A stretch of DNA of 64,000 nt, from positions 248,001 through 312,000 of the forward strand of contig NZ_QAAA01000001.1 in NCBI RefSeq assembly GCF_003046545.1, in the 5' to 3' direction. Shown here one piece after another: positions 1 through 10,085 of this stretch (position 1 is its first letter; every line of letters starts with the position of its first letter). The DNA comes from Rhodovulum imhoffii (GTDB lineage: Bacteria > Pseudomonadota > Alphaproteobacteria > Rhodobacterales > Rhodobacteraceae). Under the pieces are notes generated by a model. That model did not search any database and was not told the origin of the DNA. It worked only from the letters and a program-made list of their open reading frames with translations. The position numbers and the translations under genes are program-made.

Positions 1-1
1 C

Positions 2-1369
2 GCGGGAAAGGTGTTGGAAGTCCGTGCCACCCGGTTGCCCGGCGGCGGCTTCGTTGTCGAGGTCAGGGACGTGACGCTTGAGGTGCGGACCACCGAAATG
101 CTGGAAGAGCGTGTCAAGGAGCGCACGGTCGAACTGACCATGGCCAATGAAAGGCTGAGGATGGAATATCGCGAAAAAGCGCGGGTCGAGGAAGAACTGC
201 GCATCGCGCGTGACCGGGCCGAAGCGGCGATTTCTTCCAAGACGCGGTTTCTCGCGGCGGCCAGCCATGACCTGTTGCAGCCGATCAACGCGGCGCAGCT
301 TTTGATTTCGACGCTCCGGGAAACCACCCGGCAAAGTGCCTTCCACCCGATGGTGGAGCGGTTGTTCGGGGCCTTCGGGTCGGTGGAACAGTTGTTGCGC
401 TCCTTGCTGGACATTTCCAGGCTCGAAAGCGCAGATGCCGATGCGGTTTCGATCGAACCGATCCGCCTGGATACCTTGATGAGCGGGATACAAGGCGACC
501 AGGCGTTGATGGCAGAACAGAAGAACATCCGTTTCGATGTCGTCTTGTCTTCTGCTGTCGTGATCTCGGATTCGATCTACCTGTTGCGGTCGATCCAGAA
601 CCTCGTGGTCAATGCGATCCAGTACACGCCGCCGGGCGGGCGGGTGCTGGTGGGGTGCCGCCGGAAAGGCAAAGAAGTCGAGCTTCAGGTCTGGGACACC
701 GGAATCGGGATTGCGCGGGCCGATCAGCTGCGGATCTTCGAGGAATTCACGCGCGGCGAAGGCGCCGGGCTGAGCGCGGGTGTCGGGCTGGGCCTGTCGG
801 TCGTCGACCGGGCTTGCAGGCTTTTGGGGCACAAGCTTTTCGTGCGTTCCGCACCGGGGGTCGGGTCGATGTTCTCGATCACCATGGGCGTGGCCGAAGA
901 CGCACCCAGGCGGGGGGAGCCGCCGCGCGCGCTGACGCAGTCCGAAGACCTGAGGCTGGATCACATTGTGCTTGTGATAGAGAACGACGAGGACGTCCTT
1001 TACAGCACTACCAAATGGCTTGAACAGGCGGGCGCAAGCGTTCAGCCGGCCCGTTCGGTCCGCGAGGCGATCGAATTCGTCAACGACATGGGAATGCCCC
1101 CCGACATCATCCTGGCGGATTATCAACTGGATCAGGGAGAAACCGGGGTGGAGGCGATCTCATGCGTGCGTGCTTTGACCAATGCCCATGTTCCGGCAAT
1201 CATGATTACGGCGAACCGCAGTGAAAGCCTGCGTGAGGCGGGTTTGCTCAATGACGTGTCGGTGATGGCCAAGCCCGTCAAGATGGCGCGCCTGAAGCAG
1301 CTCATCGACTGGAAGATCAAAATGAAGGGAAGGCGCAGGCTCGGGGGCACCGATAAAAGTCGGCAGTGA
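2..1369 (+). CDS. flhS: Hybrid sensor histidine kinase/response regulator, FlhS-like (5' truncated by window edge)
   Basis: Cytoplasmic or membrane-linked two-component kinase. The frame is open to the left edge, so the N-terminus lies outside. From the first GTG (position 11) a coiled-coil linker (about residues 30-75) leads to the H-box SHDLLQP with His86. An N-box Asn201, G1 DTGIGIA (229-235) and G2 GVGLGLSVV (257-265) define the ATPase domain. A C-terminal receiver (about 318-440) has its phosphoacceptor Asp370 in ADYQLD. This H-box type is shared by FlhS/NahK-like kinases. FlhS with FlhR controls formaldehyde and methanol genes in Paracoccus, and the position beside frmA and xoxF fits that role. 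The specific name is inference; no FlhR-type regulator is visible in the window. Confidence 0.75.
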   Translation, partial: AGKVLEVRATRLPGGGFVVEVRDVTLEVRTTEMLEERVKERTVELTMANERLRMEYREKARVEEELRIARDRAEAAISSKTRFLAAASHDLLQPINAAQLLISTLRETTRQSAFHPMVERLFGAFGSVEQLLRSLLDISRLESADADAVSIEPIRLDTLMSGIQGDQALMAEQKNIRFDVVLSSAVVISDSIYLLRSIQNLVVNAIQYTPPGGRVLVGCRRKGKEVELQVWDTGIGIARADQLRIFEEFTRGEGAGLSAGVGLGLSVVDRACRLLGHKLFVRSAPGVGSMFSITMGVAEDAPRRGEPPRALTQSEDLRLDHIVLVIENDEDVLYSTTKWLEQAGASVQPARSVREAIEFVNDMGMPPDIILADYQLDQGETGVEAISCVRALTNAHVPAIMITANRSESLREAGLLNDVSVMAKPVKMARLKQLIDWKIKMKGRRRLGGTDKSRQ

Positions 1370-1412
1370 CTGCTGTGCCGGACGGTATAAACTCGGACCC
1401 GGGAGGAATAGC

Positions 1413-2090
1413 ATGATGAAACGACCGATCATCGCCGTGGCCGTGGCGCTTGGTGCCGCTATGGGGGCTGCCCTGGCCGCCGGGGCGCAGGAGACGAAGA
1501 GCTACGATCTTCTGTTTCGCAACGGAACGCTGGACACCGTGGGTCGGGATGCCGCGCTGGTCTATCGCCGTGAGGTAACCAGCCCGCTGGTTCCAGGCGC
1601 CGAAACCCGCGATAGCGGGCATGTCATGCTCAGTTTCAGTGCGGATGACATGTCGATGGTGGAACTGACACTGAAACAGGCGGGCGGGGATCGTGTCCTT
1701 GGGCGGTTTCCGGCCAGCGTTGGCAACCCGATGATCATGTATTTCTACGAAAGCGTCATCCGCGACATGGCCGAGGCGGCAGGCGGCAGTCCGTTTTACA
1801 TCCGCAATCGGGTCAAGGAGGCGCTCGGCTCCCCCGCCGAAACACAGGCCGGTCAGGCCGTCCTGAACGGCCGGGTCATTCCGACCACCACGATCAGCCT
1901 GCGGCCTTTCGAATCCGATCCCAACCGTGACCGCATGAAGGGCTTTGACGATCTGGTGCTGCGTGTGGCCATGTCGGATGAGGTGCCCGGCTGGTATGTC
2001 AGCCTGATCGCGGAGGCTGGCGACGCCCGGACGCACGCCCAAGTCTACCGTTCGGTTCTGATTCTTGAAGGGGTTGGAGACACGCAATGA
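1413..2090 (+). CDS. Periplasmic protein of unknown function, methylotrophy cluster
   Basis: A 225-aa protein with a clear Sec signal peptide (hydrophobic residues about 5-27, cleavage near AGAQE). The start ATG follows GGAGG at 1402-1406. No cofactor motif or membrane anchor is visible, and the mature part looks like a beta-rich soluble domain. It overlaps the next gene by 4 nt (ATGA), so the two are probably co-translated. It lies between the FlhS-like kinase and a SoxYZ-like carrier, so a periplasmic accessory role in quinoprotein-dependent oxidation is likely but inferred. I do not recognise a named family. Confidence 0.7.
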   Translation: MMKRPIIAVAVALGAAMGAALAAGAQETKSYDLLFRNGTLDTVGRDAALVYRREVTSPLVPGAETRDSGHVMLSFSADDMSMVELTLKQAGGDRVLGRFPASVGNPMIMYFYESVIRDMAEAAGGSPFYIRNRVKEALGSPAETQAGQAVLNGRVIPTTTISLRPFESDPNRDRMKGFDDLVLRVAMSDEVPGWYVSLIAEAGDARTHAQVYRSVLILEGVGDTQ

Positions 2091-2437
2091 AACCGATATG
2101 GGCAAGCCTTCTTCCGGCGCTTCTGGCGGGCGCCGCCCTTGCGCAAGACGAGGCGGCGCGTTTGAATGACTATCCCACCGAAGCGCGTGCGGATTATGTT
2201 TTTGCCTGTATGGCCGCCAATGGTCAGAGCCGTGAAATGCTGTCCCGCTGTGCCTGTTCGATCGATGAAATCGCGGCGATCCTGCCTTACGAAAAGTACG
2301 TGCAGGCGGAGACGGTCCTGTCCATGCGCCGCGTCGGAGGCGAGCGCATGGCGATTTTCCGCAGTTCCGCAGAGGCCGAACACATGGTGGCCGATCTCAG
2401 GCGTGCACAGGCAGAGGCCGAACTGGTCTGTTTCTGA
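2087..2437 (+). CDS. Small secreted protein with three-cysteine motif
   Basis: A 116-aa protein with signal peptide (cleavage about ALAQD). The mature part has the pattern FACMAANGQ..ML.RCACSID, three clustered cysteines that could form a disulfide or bind metal, and a further Cys near the C-terminus. The start overlaps the stop of the upstream periplasmic gene by 4 nt. Proteins of this look accompany PQQ dehydrogenase loci in Rhodobacterales. I cannot assign an activity. It ends 13 nt from the convergent SoxYZ-like gene. Confidence 0.65.
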   Translation: MKPIWASLLPALLAGAALAQDEAARLNDYPTEARADYVFACMAANGQSREMLSRCACSIDEIAAILPYEKYVQAETVLSMRRVGGERMAIFRSSAEAEHMVADLRRAQAEAELVCF

Positions 2438-2450
2438 CCCGCGCGCGTTT

Positions 2451-3263
2451 TCAGGTGGCAGGATTCTTGAGAAGGGTCGTTTCGAACCTGTTCCCCTCGG
2501 TGTCGGTGGCCTTTACCGTCAGCGAAGGTGCGCCATTGTCCAGATAGGAAAAACGGAACACCGGGTTTTCCGAAATCGAAATTCCGCCATCCATGGTGAA
2601 TAAAACGTCTTCCCCCTGCCAGACTTCCAGGTGGTCTATGAAATGTGCCGGGATGAACAACTGCGTGATCTGATCCCGCTGAAGACCGGAATAATTCGGG
2701 TGGCGCACCATAACTTGTGCCTGGCGGCGCGCGGTCGAGACTGCGGGGGTGTCGCCGGTGTCGAACATTCTCAGCTTCATTTCGCCCATCGTGGCCAGCG
2801 CGACCTGCGGATCGCGCGAGGCCGGTGCCGAACAGCCACCGGAGGCCTTGACGTAGCGACCCGTCATGAACAGCCCGTTTTCCGTTTCGGCGATGACACG
2901 AATGTTGGAATACTGGTTCACACGCACGCGCATCTCGAAATCAAGCGGCGCCATCGCTTCGGAAAACGTGAAGGTTCCGGCGACCGGGGCGGGGTTTTCG
3001 TCGACGACAACGGAGATGTCCGTGATCGTTTGCGCCGGGTCTGTCTGGGTCAGAGTCACCGGGACGGTTGCGGCGTCATGCGCGCGGTAGGGGGCATCGA
3101 CCACAAGCAACGTATCGCCATTCGCTGTTTCGGCATCCCCCAGAATGTCGTAGCGCAGGTCGTCCCATGTCGGGCTTTCGGCCAGCGGGTTGGGCACGGT
3201 CTCTGCGGCGGCGGTCGAGACCTGTACCACACAGGCCGCGACAGCGAGAAATCTCAGGGCCAT
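2451..3263 (-). CDS. Quinoprotein dehydrogenase-associated SoxYZ-like carrier protein
   Basis: A periplasmic fusion related to the SoxY and SoxZ thiosulfate-oxidation carriers. After a signal peptide (cleavage about TAAAE) comes a SoxY-like Ig-type domain ending in KASGGCSAP, which resembles the SoxY swinging-arm cysteine motif. A SoxZ-like beta domain follows (from about residue 160 to the end). The start at 3263 was chosen over an upstream in-frame ATG (3308) because GAGGAG lies 7 nt before it and the signal peptide then begins normally. Family knowledge: such fused carriers accompany PQQ dehydrogenases and a beta-lactamase-fold hydrolase (the next, divergent gene). The carried group is unknown. 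A second paralogue lies at 11463-12272. Confidence 0.85.
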   Translation of the reverse strand: MALRFLAVAACVVQVSTAAAETVPNPLAESPTWDDLRYDILGDAETANGDTLLVVDAPYRAHDAATVPVTLTQTDPAQTITDISVVVDENPAPVAGTFTFSEAMAPLDFEMRVRVNQYSNIRVIAETENGLFMTGRYVKASGGCSAPASRDPQVALATMGEMKLRMFDTGDTPAVSTARRQAQVMVRHPNYSGLQRDQITQLFIPAHFIDHLEVWQGEDVLFTMDGGISISENPVFRFSYLDNGAPSLTVKATDTEGNRFETTLLKNPAT

Positions 3264-3329
3264 CGCGCATCTCCTCACATGCGGCTTCGCCCGAATGCAT
3301 ATCACCAATTGCGGCTAGTGTATATCTGG

Positions 3330-3339
3330 ACCTTTGTAT
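3330..3339 (+). promoter_or_regulatory. Shared 10-mer ACCTTTGTAT in divergent promoter (copy 1)
   Basis: Lies between the divergent SoxYZ-like gene (start 3263) and the zinc hydrolase (start 3388), in a visibly AT-richer stretch. The identical 10-mer recurs at 5115-5124 in the next divergent intergenic region of the same cluster. A regulator site, perhaps for an FlhR-like protein, is inferred. Confidence 0.4.
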
Positions 3340-3387
3340 GGGCCTTGTGCGCTAACTTGAAAGATAGAGTTTTACGGGGCCCTTGCA

Positions 3388-4425
3388 ATGTATGAAGCCG
3401 TGATCGCCGTTTGCCTTTCCATCGCGCCGGGGACCTGCCGCGACCAGCTTTTGCCGGGATACGAAGCCCCGGACGCCGCCGCGTGCCAAGCCGCCCTGGC
3501 GGCACGGCCTCCGGAACTTCCCCCTGCGGGGGTCTTGTCCGGTGCCGCACGATGTGCTCCCGCGGGGGAGACCATCCCGTTTGAGGAGGTCGCGCCAGGA
3601 TTGTTCGTGCATGCCGGCCTTGTTGAAGAGCCGGATGAATATAACCTCGGGGATGTTTCCAATATCGCCTTCATCGTGGGGCGCGAAAGCGTTGCGGTGG
3701 TCGATACCGGCGCCGCCCGCTGGATCGGAGAAGCTCTCTGGCGCAGTATCCGCGCCCGAACCGCCAAACCCGTCAGCCATGTCATACTGACCCATATGCA
3801 CCCCGATCATGTCCTGGGGGCCGGACCCTTTGTCGAGGCCGGCGCCAAGGTCGTTGGTCATGCGGACCTCCCACGTGCTTTGGCCGACCGGGCCGGGAAT
3901 TATCTTGAAAGCCTAGAACGCCTGATCGGGTCCGAAAGCTTCCTGGGAACGGCCCCTCCGCTGATTTCCGAAACGATCGGCGGGAGGGCCGAGATCGATC
4001 TGGGGGGACGGGTTCTTGATCTGGAAGCATGGACTCCTGCGCACACGGTTGCGGACCTGACCGTGTTTGACAGGGTTTCGGGTGTGCTTGTGGCGGGGGA
4101 TCTGATGTTCGACCGTCATACCCCGGCGCTGGATGGCAGCCTTGTAGGATGGCGGCGCGCCCTGTCCGACCTGAAGACGCGGGATCTGGCGGGAATCGTG
4201 CCCGGACACGGGGCGGCCTTGCTGGACTGGCCCGAAGGGGCGGAGGGTTTGCAGCGTTATCTGGATGTGCTGGAGCGTGATACTCGCACCGCCCTTGAAC
4301 GCGGTGAGCGGCTGGGAAAAGCCGTCACGGCCATTGCCGCTGCCGAAGCCCCGAACTGGGACCTGTTCGAGGCCTATAACATGCGCAATGCAACCGTTGC
4401 CTACACGGAACTCGAATGGGAATAG
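3388..4425 (+). CDS. Quinoprotein relay system zinc metallohydrolase (SoxH-like MBL fold)
   Basis: A 345-aa metallo-beta-lactamase-fold hydrolase. The metal motif HMHPDH is at residues 136-141, followed by HTVAD, GDLMF and PGHG, which supply the remaining zinc ligands. An N-terminal extension of about 60 residues carries four cysteines (positions about 9-56), typical of the 'quinoprotein relay system zinc metallohydrolase 2' type. No strong Shine-Dalgarno is visible, but the start gives the usual N-terminus. It is divergent from the SoxYZ-like carrier, its usual partner. Substrate is unknown; it is thought to act on the carrier-bound group. Related to SoxH. Confidence 0.85.
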   Translation: MYEAVIAVCLSIAPGTCRDQLLPGYEAPDAAACQAALAARPPELPPAGVLSGAARCAPAGETIPFEEVAPGLFVHAGLVEEPDEYNLGDVSNIAFIVGRESVAVVDTGAARWIGEALWRSIRARTAKPVSHVILTHMHPDHVLGAGPFVEAGAKVVGHADLPRALADRAGNYLESLERLIGSESFLGTAPPLISETIGGRAEIDLGGRVLDLEAWTPAHTVADLTVFDRVSGVLVAGDLMFDRHTPALDGSLVGWRRALSDLKTRDLAGIVPGHGAALLDWPEGAEGLQRYLDVLERDTRTALERGERLGKAVTAIAAAEAPNWDLFEAYNMRNATVAYTELEWE

Positions 4426-4434
4426 AGGGCGGCG

Positions 4435-5052
4435 CTATTGCGGTTCGTCCACAAATGTCTCCAGCAACTGGCCGATGGCGAATAATCTGCGCTCAATGAT
4501 CTGCGGGGTTTCGCACAGATAGGCGATCGATTTCTGGCGGTCGGTATAGATGACCTGATCCCAGTCCAGCCGTTCCTCCAGGATGTCCACCCTGTCGAAA
4601 TCGGGGCTGTCCAGCGCCATTTGCCGGTCCAGTTCCAGGCGGGTCTCGTCAATCTGCCCGGCCAGGGCGATCTGGCTTGAAGACAGCTCCCCGATGCCGG
4701 CGACGATCCGTGTCCTGCGTTTTGACAGGGAGTCGAAGCTGTGGCGAAACACGCGGCCCATCACATCCGCCCCGTTGCCATGCCGGGCGGCGAAAGCCTC
4801 GACCCGCGGGCGCAGGTCTTCGGGGTCTACACGCCGGAGCGACAAGGAGTCCGCCAATGCCGCAGCATCCGCCGACAGGGCCGCTGCGGCCGGATCTTCC
4901 GGTATCGGGTGCTGCCACATCAGTCCGATGGAAAGACGTTCGACCTTGCGCTGAATGCACGGCCACGAAGGGTCGGAGAAATCCGCCGCCCCGGCGGGCA
5001 GCGTTCCGAGCAGAACAAGGGCGAAAGCCCGCAAAGGTTTCTGGATGTTCAT
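4435..5052 (-). CDS. Periplasmic protein of unknown function, divergent from frmA
   Basis: A 205-aa protein starting at ATG 5052, directly after GGGAGGGACC. It has a signal peptide (cleavage about GAADF) and a mature part that is mostly helical, rich in Arg, Glu and Leu from about residue 80 on, compatible with coiled coil. Two cysteines are visible (Pro-Cys-Ile near the N-terminus and one near Ala-Tyr-Leu-Cys). The in-frame extension to 5208 is rejected because it crosses the promoter region and lacks a signal. It is convergent with the zinc hydrolase and divergent from frmA, so it probably shares regulation with the XoxF pathway. Function unknown. Confidence 0.7.
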   Translation of the reverse strand: MNIQKPLRAFALVLLGTLPAGAADFSDPSWPCIQRKVERLSIGLMWQHPIPEDPAAAALSADAAALADSLSLRRVDPEDLRPRVEAFAARHGNGADVMGRVFRHSFDSLSKRRTRIVAGIGELSSSQIALAGQIDETRLELDRQMALDSPDFDRVDILEERLDWDQVIYTDRQKSIAYLCETPQIIERRLFAIGQLLETFVDEPQ

Positions 5053-5114
5053 GGTCCCTCCCGTTGGCCAAGTATGGCGCCAGTCCGGGGGCGCGTCCAT
5101 CGGGGCGAGTATAC

Positions 5115-5124
5115 ACCTTTGTAT
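5115..5124 (+). promoter_or_regulatory. Shared 10-mer ACCTTTGTAT in divergent promoter (copy 2)
   Basis: Identical to 3330-3339. It lies 62 nt from the minus-strand start at 5052 and just upstream of the proposed frmA -35. In copy 1 the distance to the minus-strand start is 66 nt. A common activator site is inferred from the repeat and its position. Confidence 0.4.
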
Positions 5125-5126
5125 TA

Positions 5127-5156
5127 TTGTCCGACTTCGAGGCTGGCTCTTATATT
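5127..5156 (+). promoter_or_regulatory. Candidate sigma-70 promoter of the frmA-xoxF operon
   Basis: TTGTCC (5127-5132), an 18-nt spacer and TATATT (5151-5156) lie 43 nt before the TTG start of frmA. The shared 10-mer sits just upstream, as expected for an activator next to a weak -35. Assigned by eye only. Confidence 0.4.
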
Positions 5157-5198
5157 CTAAGAAACACCCCAAAAAGGGGGCTTTGGGAGGATATCGAT

Positions 5199-6311
<1,113 letters not shown>

Positions 6312-6315
6312 GCCC

Positions 6316-7146
6316 ATGGGACTTGATGTCGTCTCTGAAAATCGCAGTTTCGGCGGCATTCAGGCGGTGTATTCACACGACTCCGTCGCCTGCGATTGCA
6401 AGATGACCTTCGGGGTTTTTCTGCCCCCGCAGGCCCGGTACGGGCCCGTGCCGGTTCTGTGGTATCTGTCGGGGCTGACCTGCACGCACGAAAACGCCAT
6501 GACGAAGGGCGGCTTCCAGGAGCATGCCGCAAGGCATGGGCTTGCAGTGATTTTTCCCGACACCTCCCCCCGAGGGGAAGGCATCGCCGATGACGAGGCC
6601 TATGATCTGGGGCAGGGCGCGGGATTTTACGTCAACGCGACCGAAAAACCCTGGGCGCCGCATTTCCGGATGTATGACTACATCGCCGAGGAATTGCGCG
6701 CGCTCGTGACCAGCCAGTTCCCGGTCACGGATCGCCACGGGATTACCGGCCATTCGATGGGGGGGCATGGGGCGATCACCATGGCCCTGCGCAACCAGGA
6801 CATGTTCGCGTCTCTTTCCGCCTTCGCGCCGATCGCGCATCCGACCCAGTCGGACTGGGGGCGCAAACAGTTGAGTGCGTATCTGGGCAATGACGAGTGC
6901 GGGTGGGCCGAACATGATTCCACGTTGCTTCTGGAGGAGCACGGCTGGAAGGGCGACCTGTTGATCGATCAGGGTTCGGCGGACCAGTTTTTGCCGCTTT
7001 TGAAGCCGGAAGCTCTGGCCAACATGATGGCCTTGCGCCGGCAATCGGGGGAGATGCGAATTCAGCCGGGATACGACCATTCTTATTTTTTCGTGAACAC
7101 GTTTGCGGGCGATCATGTCGCCTGGCACGCGGCACGCTTGAAATAA
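6316..7146 (+). CDS. fghA: S-formylglutathione hydrolase
   Basis: Alpha/beta hydrolase (esterase D type) that splits S-formylglutathione into formate and glutathione, completing glutathione-linked formaldehyde oxidation. It has 276 aa. The nucleophile Ser147 is in GHSMGG, Asp223 is in DQGSADQF and His255 is in YDHSYFF. The oxyanion region LSGLTCTHEN near residue 51 is typical. It lies 4 nt after the frmA stop, and its Shine-Dalgarno GGAG overlaps the frmA 3' end, so the two are tightly coupled. Confidence 0.97.
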   Translation: MGLDVVSENRSFGGIQAVYSHDSVACDCKMTFGVFLPPQARYGPVPVLWYLSGLTCTHENAMTKGGFQEHAARHGLAVIFPDTSPRGEGIADDEAYDLGQGAGFYVNATEKPWAPHFRMYDYIAEELRALVTSQFPVTDRHGITGHSMGGHGAITMALRNQDMFASLSAFAPIAHPTQSDWGRKQLSAYLGNDECGWAEHDSTLLLEEHGWKGDLLIDQGSADQFLPLLKPEALANMMALRRQSGEMRIQPGYDHSYFFVNTFAGDHVAWHAARLK

Positions 7147-7164
7147 CACAGGAGGGACAAGCAG

Positions 7165-7566
7165 ATGAACCGAATTCTCACGGCCGTATGCGCGTTTGTG
7201 ACCTTGCCGGTTATGGCCGTCGCCGACAGCTCCGATCAGGAAGCCGCCGCGGCGGGCGAAAGGATTTTCCGCAAGTGCCAGGCCTGCCACATGGTCGGTG
7301 CCGACGCCGTGCACAAGACCGGCCCGGTGCTGAACGGGGTCGTCGGCCGGCCGGTCGCCGTTGTCCAGGATTTCGGGTATTCCGATACGCTGCGTGCCCT
7401 GGGGGCGGAGGGCAAGGTCTGGACGCCTGAAGAACTGATGGAGTTCCTGGCCAAGCCGAAAGACTACGCCAAAGGCACAAAGATGACTTTTGCCGGACTC
7501 CGGAAAGAGGAAGAGCGGGCACACGTTATCGCGTATCTTGCAACCTTTATCGCCGAAGACGGCTAG
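7165..7566 (+). CDS. cycI: Class I c-type cytochrome, iso-cytochrome c2 type
   Basis: Periplasmic mono-haem electron carrier of 133 aa. It has a signal peptide (cleavage about AVADS), a haem site CQACH near residue 38, and the methionine ligand in TKMTFAGL near residue 108, as in cytochrome c2. AGGAGGGAC precedes the ATG. In Rhodobacter the iso-cytochrome c2 gene cycI lies just downstream of the glutathione formaldehyde dehydrogenase gene; here fghA is in between. It could take electrons from XoxG and pass them to a terminal oxidase. The name is inferred from context. Confidence 0.75.
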   Translation: MNRILTAVCAFVTLPVMAVADSSDQEAAAAGERIFRKCQACHMVGADAVHKTGPVLNGVVGRPVAVVQDFGYSDTLRALGAEGKVWTPEELMEFLAKPKDYAKGTKMTFAGLRKEEERAHVIAYLATFIAEDG

Positions 7567-7647
7567 CAAGAGCGGGATTGGCCGACCGGGCCATCAGAGT
7601 CCGGCGGCACCAGATGCATCCGATCAAGGAGGGTCGGTTGCCAACAG

Positions 7648-7664
7648 ACGGCGCAGGGCGCCGT
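7648..7664 (+). other. Hairpin in the xoxF leader
   Basis: ACGGCGC - AGG - GCGCCGT forms a perfect 7-bp stem just before the xoxF Shine-Dalgarno (GGGAGGA). The 117-nt gap from the cytochrome gene holds no other recognisable feature. It may protect the 5' end of a processed, strongly translated xoxF message; this is inference. Confidence 0.4.
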
Positions 7665-7683
7665 ACTTACGGGAGGAACTCGA

Positions 7684-9486
7684 ATGAGAAAGCTAACGCT
7701 TTTTGTTTCCGGGATCGCTCTTTGCGCGGCCACTACCGCCTTTGCAAATGACGATCTTGTCAGCCAGATGGGGAACCCGTCGCAATGGGCTATCCAGACC
7801 GGCGACTACAAGAACCAGCGGTTTTCGCAACTCGATCAGATCAACGCCGGAAATGTCGGGGATCTTCAGGTTGCGTGGACATTCTCGACCGGCGTGCTGC
7901 GGGGCCACGAAGGGTCGCCCCTGGTTATCGGCGATATCATGTATGTCCACACGCCGTTCCCGAATATCGTGTATGCGCTGGATCTGGCCAACGATGGCAA
8001 GATTCTCTGGAAATACGAGCCCAAGCAAAACCCCGACGTCATTCCGGTGATGTGCTGTGACACTGTGAACCGCGGCGTCGCCTATGCCGAGGGCAAGATC
8101 TTCCTGCATCAGGCCGATACCAAGGTTGTCGCGCTGGACGCCAAGACGGGGGAAGTGGTCTGGGAGGTCCAGAATGGTGACCCGACCATAGGCGAAACCA
8201 ACACCGCGACCGTTCTGCCGGTCAAGGACAAGGTGATCGTCGGCATCTCGGGGGGCGAATTCGGCGTGCGCGGCTCCGTGACCGCCTATGACATGAGCAC
8301 TGGCGAGCTGGTGTGGCGCGGTTATTCGATGGGGCCGGATTCGGACATCCTGTTCGACCCGGAAAAGACCACCCATCTGGGCAAGCCGGTCGGCGCGGAT
8401 TCAGGGACCAATACCTGGGAAGGCGATCAGTGGAAAATCGGCGGCGGCACCACCTGGGGCTGGTACTCCGTCGATCTGGAAGAAAACCTGATGTACTACG
8501 GATCGGGCAACCCCTCTACGTGGAACCCGGCCCAGCGTCCGGGGGACAACCGGTGGTCCATGACCATCTTCGCCCGCGATATCGATACCGGCGTGGCCAA
8601 GTGGGTCTACCAGATGACCCCCCACGATGAGTGGGACTACGATGGCATCAACGAGATGATCCTGACCGAGCAGACCGTGGATGGCGAGATGCGCAAGCTT
8701 CTGACCCATTTCGACCGGAACGGTCTGGGCTACACCCTCGACCGTGTGAGCGGGGAACTGCTGGTGGCCGAAAAATACGATCCGGCGGTCAACTGGACGA
8801 CGGGCGTGGATATGGACCCCGGCTCCGACACCTATGGGCGTCCGGCCGTCGTGGCCCAATACTCCACCGAACAGAACGGCGAGGACGTGAACTCGACCGG
8901 CATCTGCCCGGCTGCCCTGGGAAGCAAGGACCAGCAGCCCGCTGCCTATAGTCCGAAGACGGAAACGTTCTACGTGCCGACCAACCATGTCTGCATGGAT
9001 TATGAGCCGTTCCGTGTCAGCTATACTGCGGGCCAGCCCTATGTGGGGGCAACCCTGGCGATGTATCCGGCCCCCGACAGCCACGGCGGTATGGGCAACT
9101 TCATTGCCTGGGATAACCTCAAGGGTGAAATCAAGTGGTCGATCCCCGAGCAGTTCTCGGTCTGGTCGGGCGCTCTGGCCACGGCTGGAGACATTGTCTT
9201 CTACGGTACGCTTGAGGGCTACCTGAAAGCGATCAGCGCCGAAACGGGCGAAGAACTTTACAAGTTCAAGACCCCGTCCGGGATCATCGGAAACGTCATG
9301 ACGTACGAACATGGCGGGAAGCAGTACGTGGCGATCCTTTCGGGCGTCGGGGGCTGGGCAGGGATCGGTCTCGCGGCCGGTCTGACCAACCCCAATGACG
9401 GTCTGGGTGCCGTGGGCGGCTATGCGGCCCTGAGCGATTATACCGCTCTGGGCGGTCAGATGACCGTTTTCGCACTGCCCGACTGA
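7684..9486 (+). CDS. xoxF: Lanthanide-dependent PQQ methanol dehydrogenase XoxF
   Basis: Periplasmic quinoprotein that oxidises methanol (and possibly formaldehyde) and passes electrons to XoxG. It has 600 aa, a signal peptide with cleavage about TTAFAN, and the eight-bladed propeller with repeated W-motifs (such as [10 protein letters not shown] and GELVWRGYS). The adjacent cysteines Cys124-Cys125 form the disulfide ring facing PQQ. Metal ligands are seen at Glu192 (GGEFGVRG), Asn276 (GSGNPS) and the pair Asp318/Asp320 in DEWDYDG. The second Asp of this pair marks rare-earth-binding XoxF; calcium MxaF has Ala there. No mxaFI genes are in the window. It belongs to the frmA operon and is followed by xoxG and xoxJ. 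Confidence 0.97.
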   Translation: MRKLTLFVSGIALCAATTAFANDDLVSQMGNPSQWAIQTGDYKNQRFSQLDQINAGNVGDLQVAWTFSTGVLRGHEGSPLVIGDIMYVHTPFPNIVYALDLANDGKILWKYEPKQNPDVIPVMCCDTVNRGVAYAEGKIFLHQADTKVVALDAKTGEVVWEVQNGDPTIGETNTATVLPVKDKVIVGISGGEFGVRGSVTAYDMSTGELVWRGYSMGPDSDILFDPEKTTHLGKPVGADSGTNTWEGDQWKIGGGTTWGWYSVDLEENLMYYGSGNPSTWNPAQRPGDNRWSMTIFARDIDTGVAKWVYQMTPHDEWDYDGINEMILTEQTVDGEMRKLLTHFDRNGLGYTLDRVSGELLVAEKYDPAVNWTTGVDMDPGSDTYGRPAVVAQYSTEQNGEDVNSTGICPAALGSKDQQPAAYSPKTETFYVPTNHVCMDYEPFRVSYTAGQPYVGATLAMYPAPDSHGGMGNFIAWDNLKGEIKWSIPEQFSVWSGALATAGDIVFYGTLEGYLKAISAETGEELYKFKTPSGIIGNVMTYEHGGKQYVAILSGVGGWAGIGLAAGLTNPNDGLGAVGGYAALSDYTALGGQMTVFALPD

Positions 9487-9516
9487 TCCGGCCTGCGAAG
9501 ACGACTGACGCAACGT

Positions 9517-9547
9517 GGCTGGTGCCGCACAGGATGCGGTGCCAGTC
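9517..9547 (+). other. Hairpin between xoxF and xoxG
   Basis: A 13-bp stem (9517-9529 with 9535-9547, allowing G-U pairs, 5-nt loop) lies 30 nt after the xoxF stop and ends 22 nt before xoxG. No U-run follows, so it is not a standard terminator. It could shield the xoxF mRNA 3' end or attenuate xoxGJ, which would let XoxF exceed its partners. Confidence 0.45.
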
Positions 9548-9569
9548 GCTAACAAGTTGAGAATCCGAC

Positions 9570-10085
9570 ATGAACGCACCCACAAGACTTCTGGCCGCGT
9601 GCCTGATGACGGCGGTTCCCTTTGCCGTGCAGGCGCAGGAGATCGACAACCTGACCGCTGTTTATTCCGAAGACGGGCGGTATTTCACGGAAGATGACGT
9701 GCCGACCTACAACGTTGCCGAGGATGGCACTGTCGACTGGCTGACCTATTCCGGCTTTCGCCGGTATCATTCGGAATGCCATGTGTGCCACGGTCCGGAG
9801 GGAGAAGGGTCGAGCTACGCCCCGGCTTTGAAAAAATCCGCCATCGACATGGATTATTATGAATTCCGGGATGTCGTCACGAACGGGCGCACCAAGGTGA
9901 ACGCCGCCGAAAACTTCGTGATGCCCGCGTTTGGCGAAAATCCCAACGTGATGTGTTACCTTGACGACATTTACGTTTACCTCAAGGCCCGGGGCGCCGA
10001 TGTCGTGCCGCGCGGGCGCCCAGGCAGGAAAGAGTCGAAATCCGACGTGATCCGCGAGGACGAAAATGCCTGCCTGGGCCACTAG
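9570..10085 (+). CDS. xoxG: XoxG, c-type cytochrome electron acceptor of XoxF
   Basis: Periplasmic mono-haem cytochrome (cytochrome c-553i, CycB type) of 171 aa. The signal peptide ends about VQAQE; the haem motif is CHVCH near residue 68; a methionine in FVMPAFGENP is the likely sixth ligand. The C-terminal tail is charged and basic. It lies directly downstream of xoxF and overlaps xoxJ by 20 nt. In characterised systems XoxG is the physiological electron acceptor of XoxF. Confidence 0.92.
   Translation: MNAPTRLLAACLMTAVPFAVQAQEIDNLTAVYSEDGRYFTEDDVPTYNVAEDGTVDWLTYSGFRRYHSECHVCHGPEGEGSSYAPALKKSAIDMDYYEFRDVVTNGRTKVNAAENFVMPAFGENPNVMCYLDDIYVYLKARGADVVPRGRPGRKESKSDVIREDENACLGH

Noticed and set aside
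5053-5198. Long N-terminal extension of frmA back to 4677
   Set aside because: It would pass through the divergent gene and the promoter; TTG 5199 with GGGAGG gives the normal family length.
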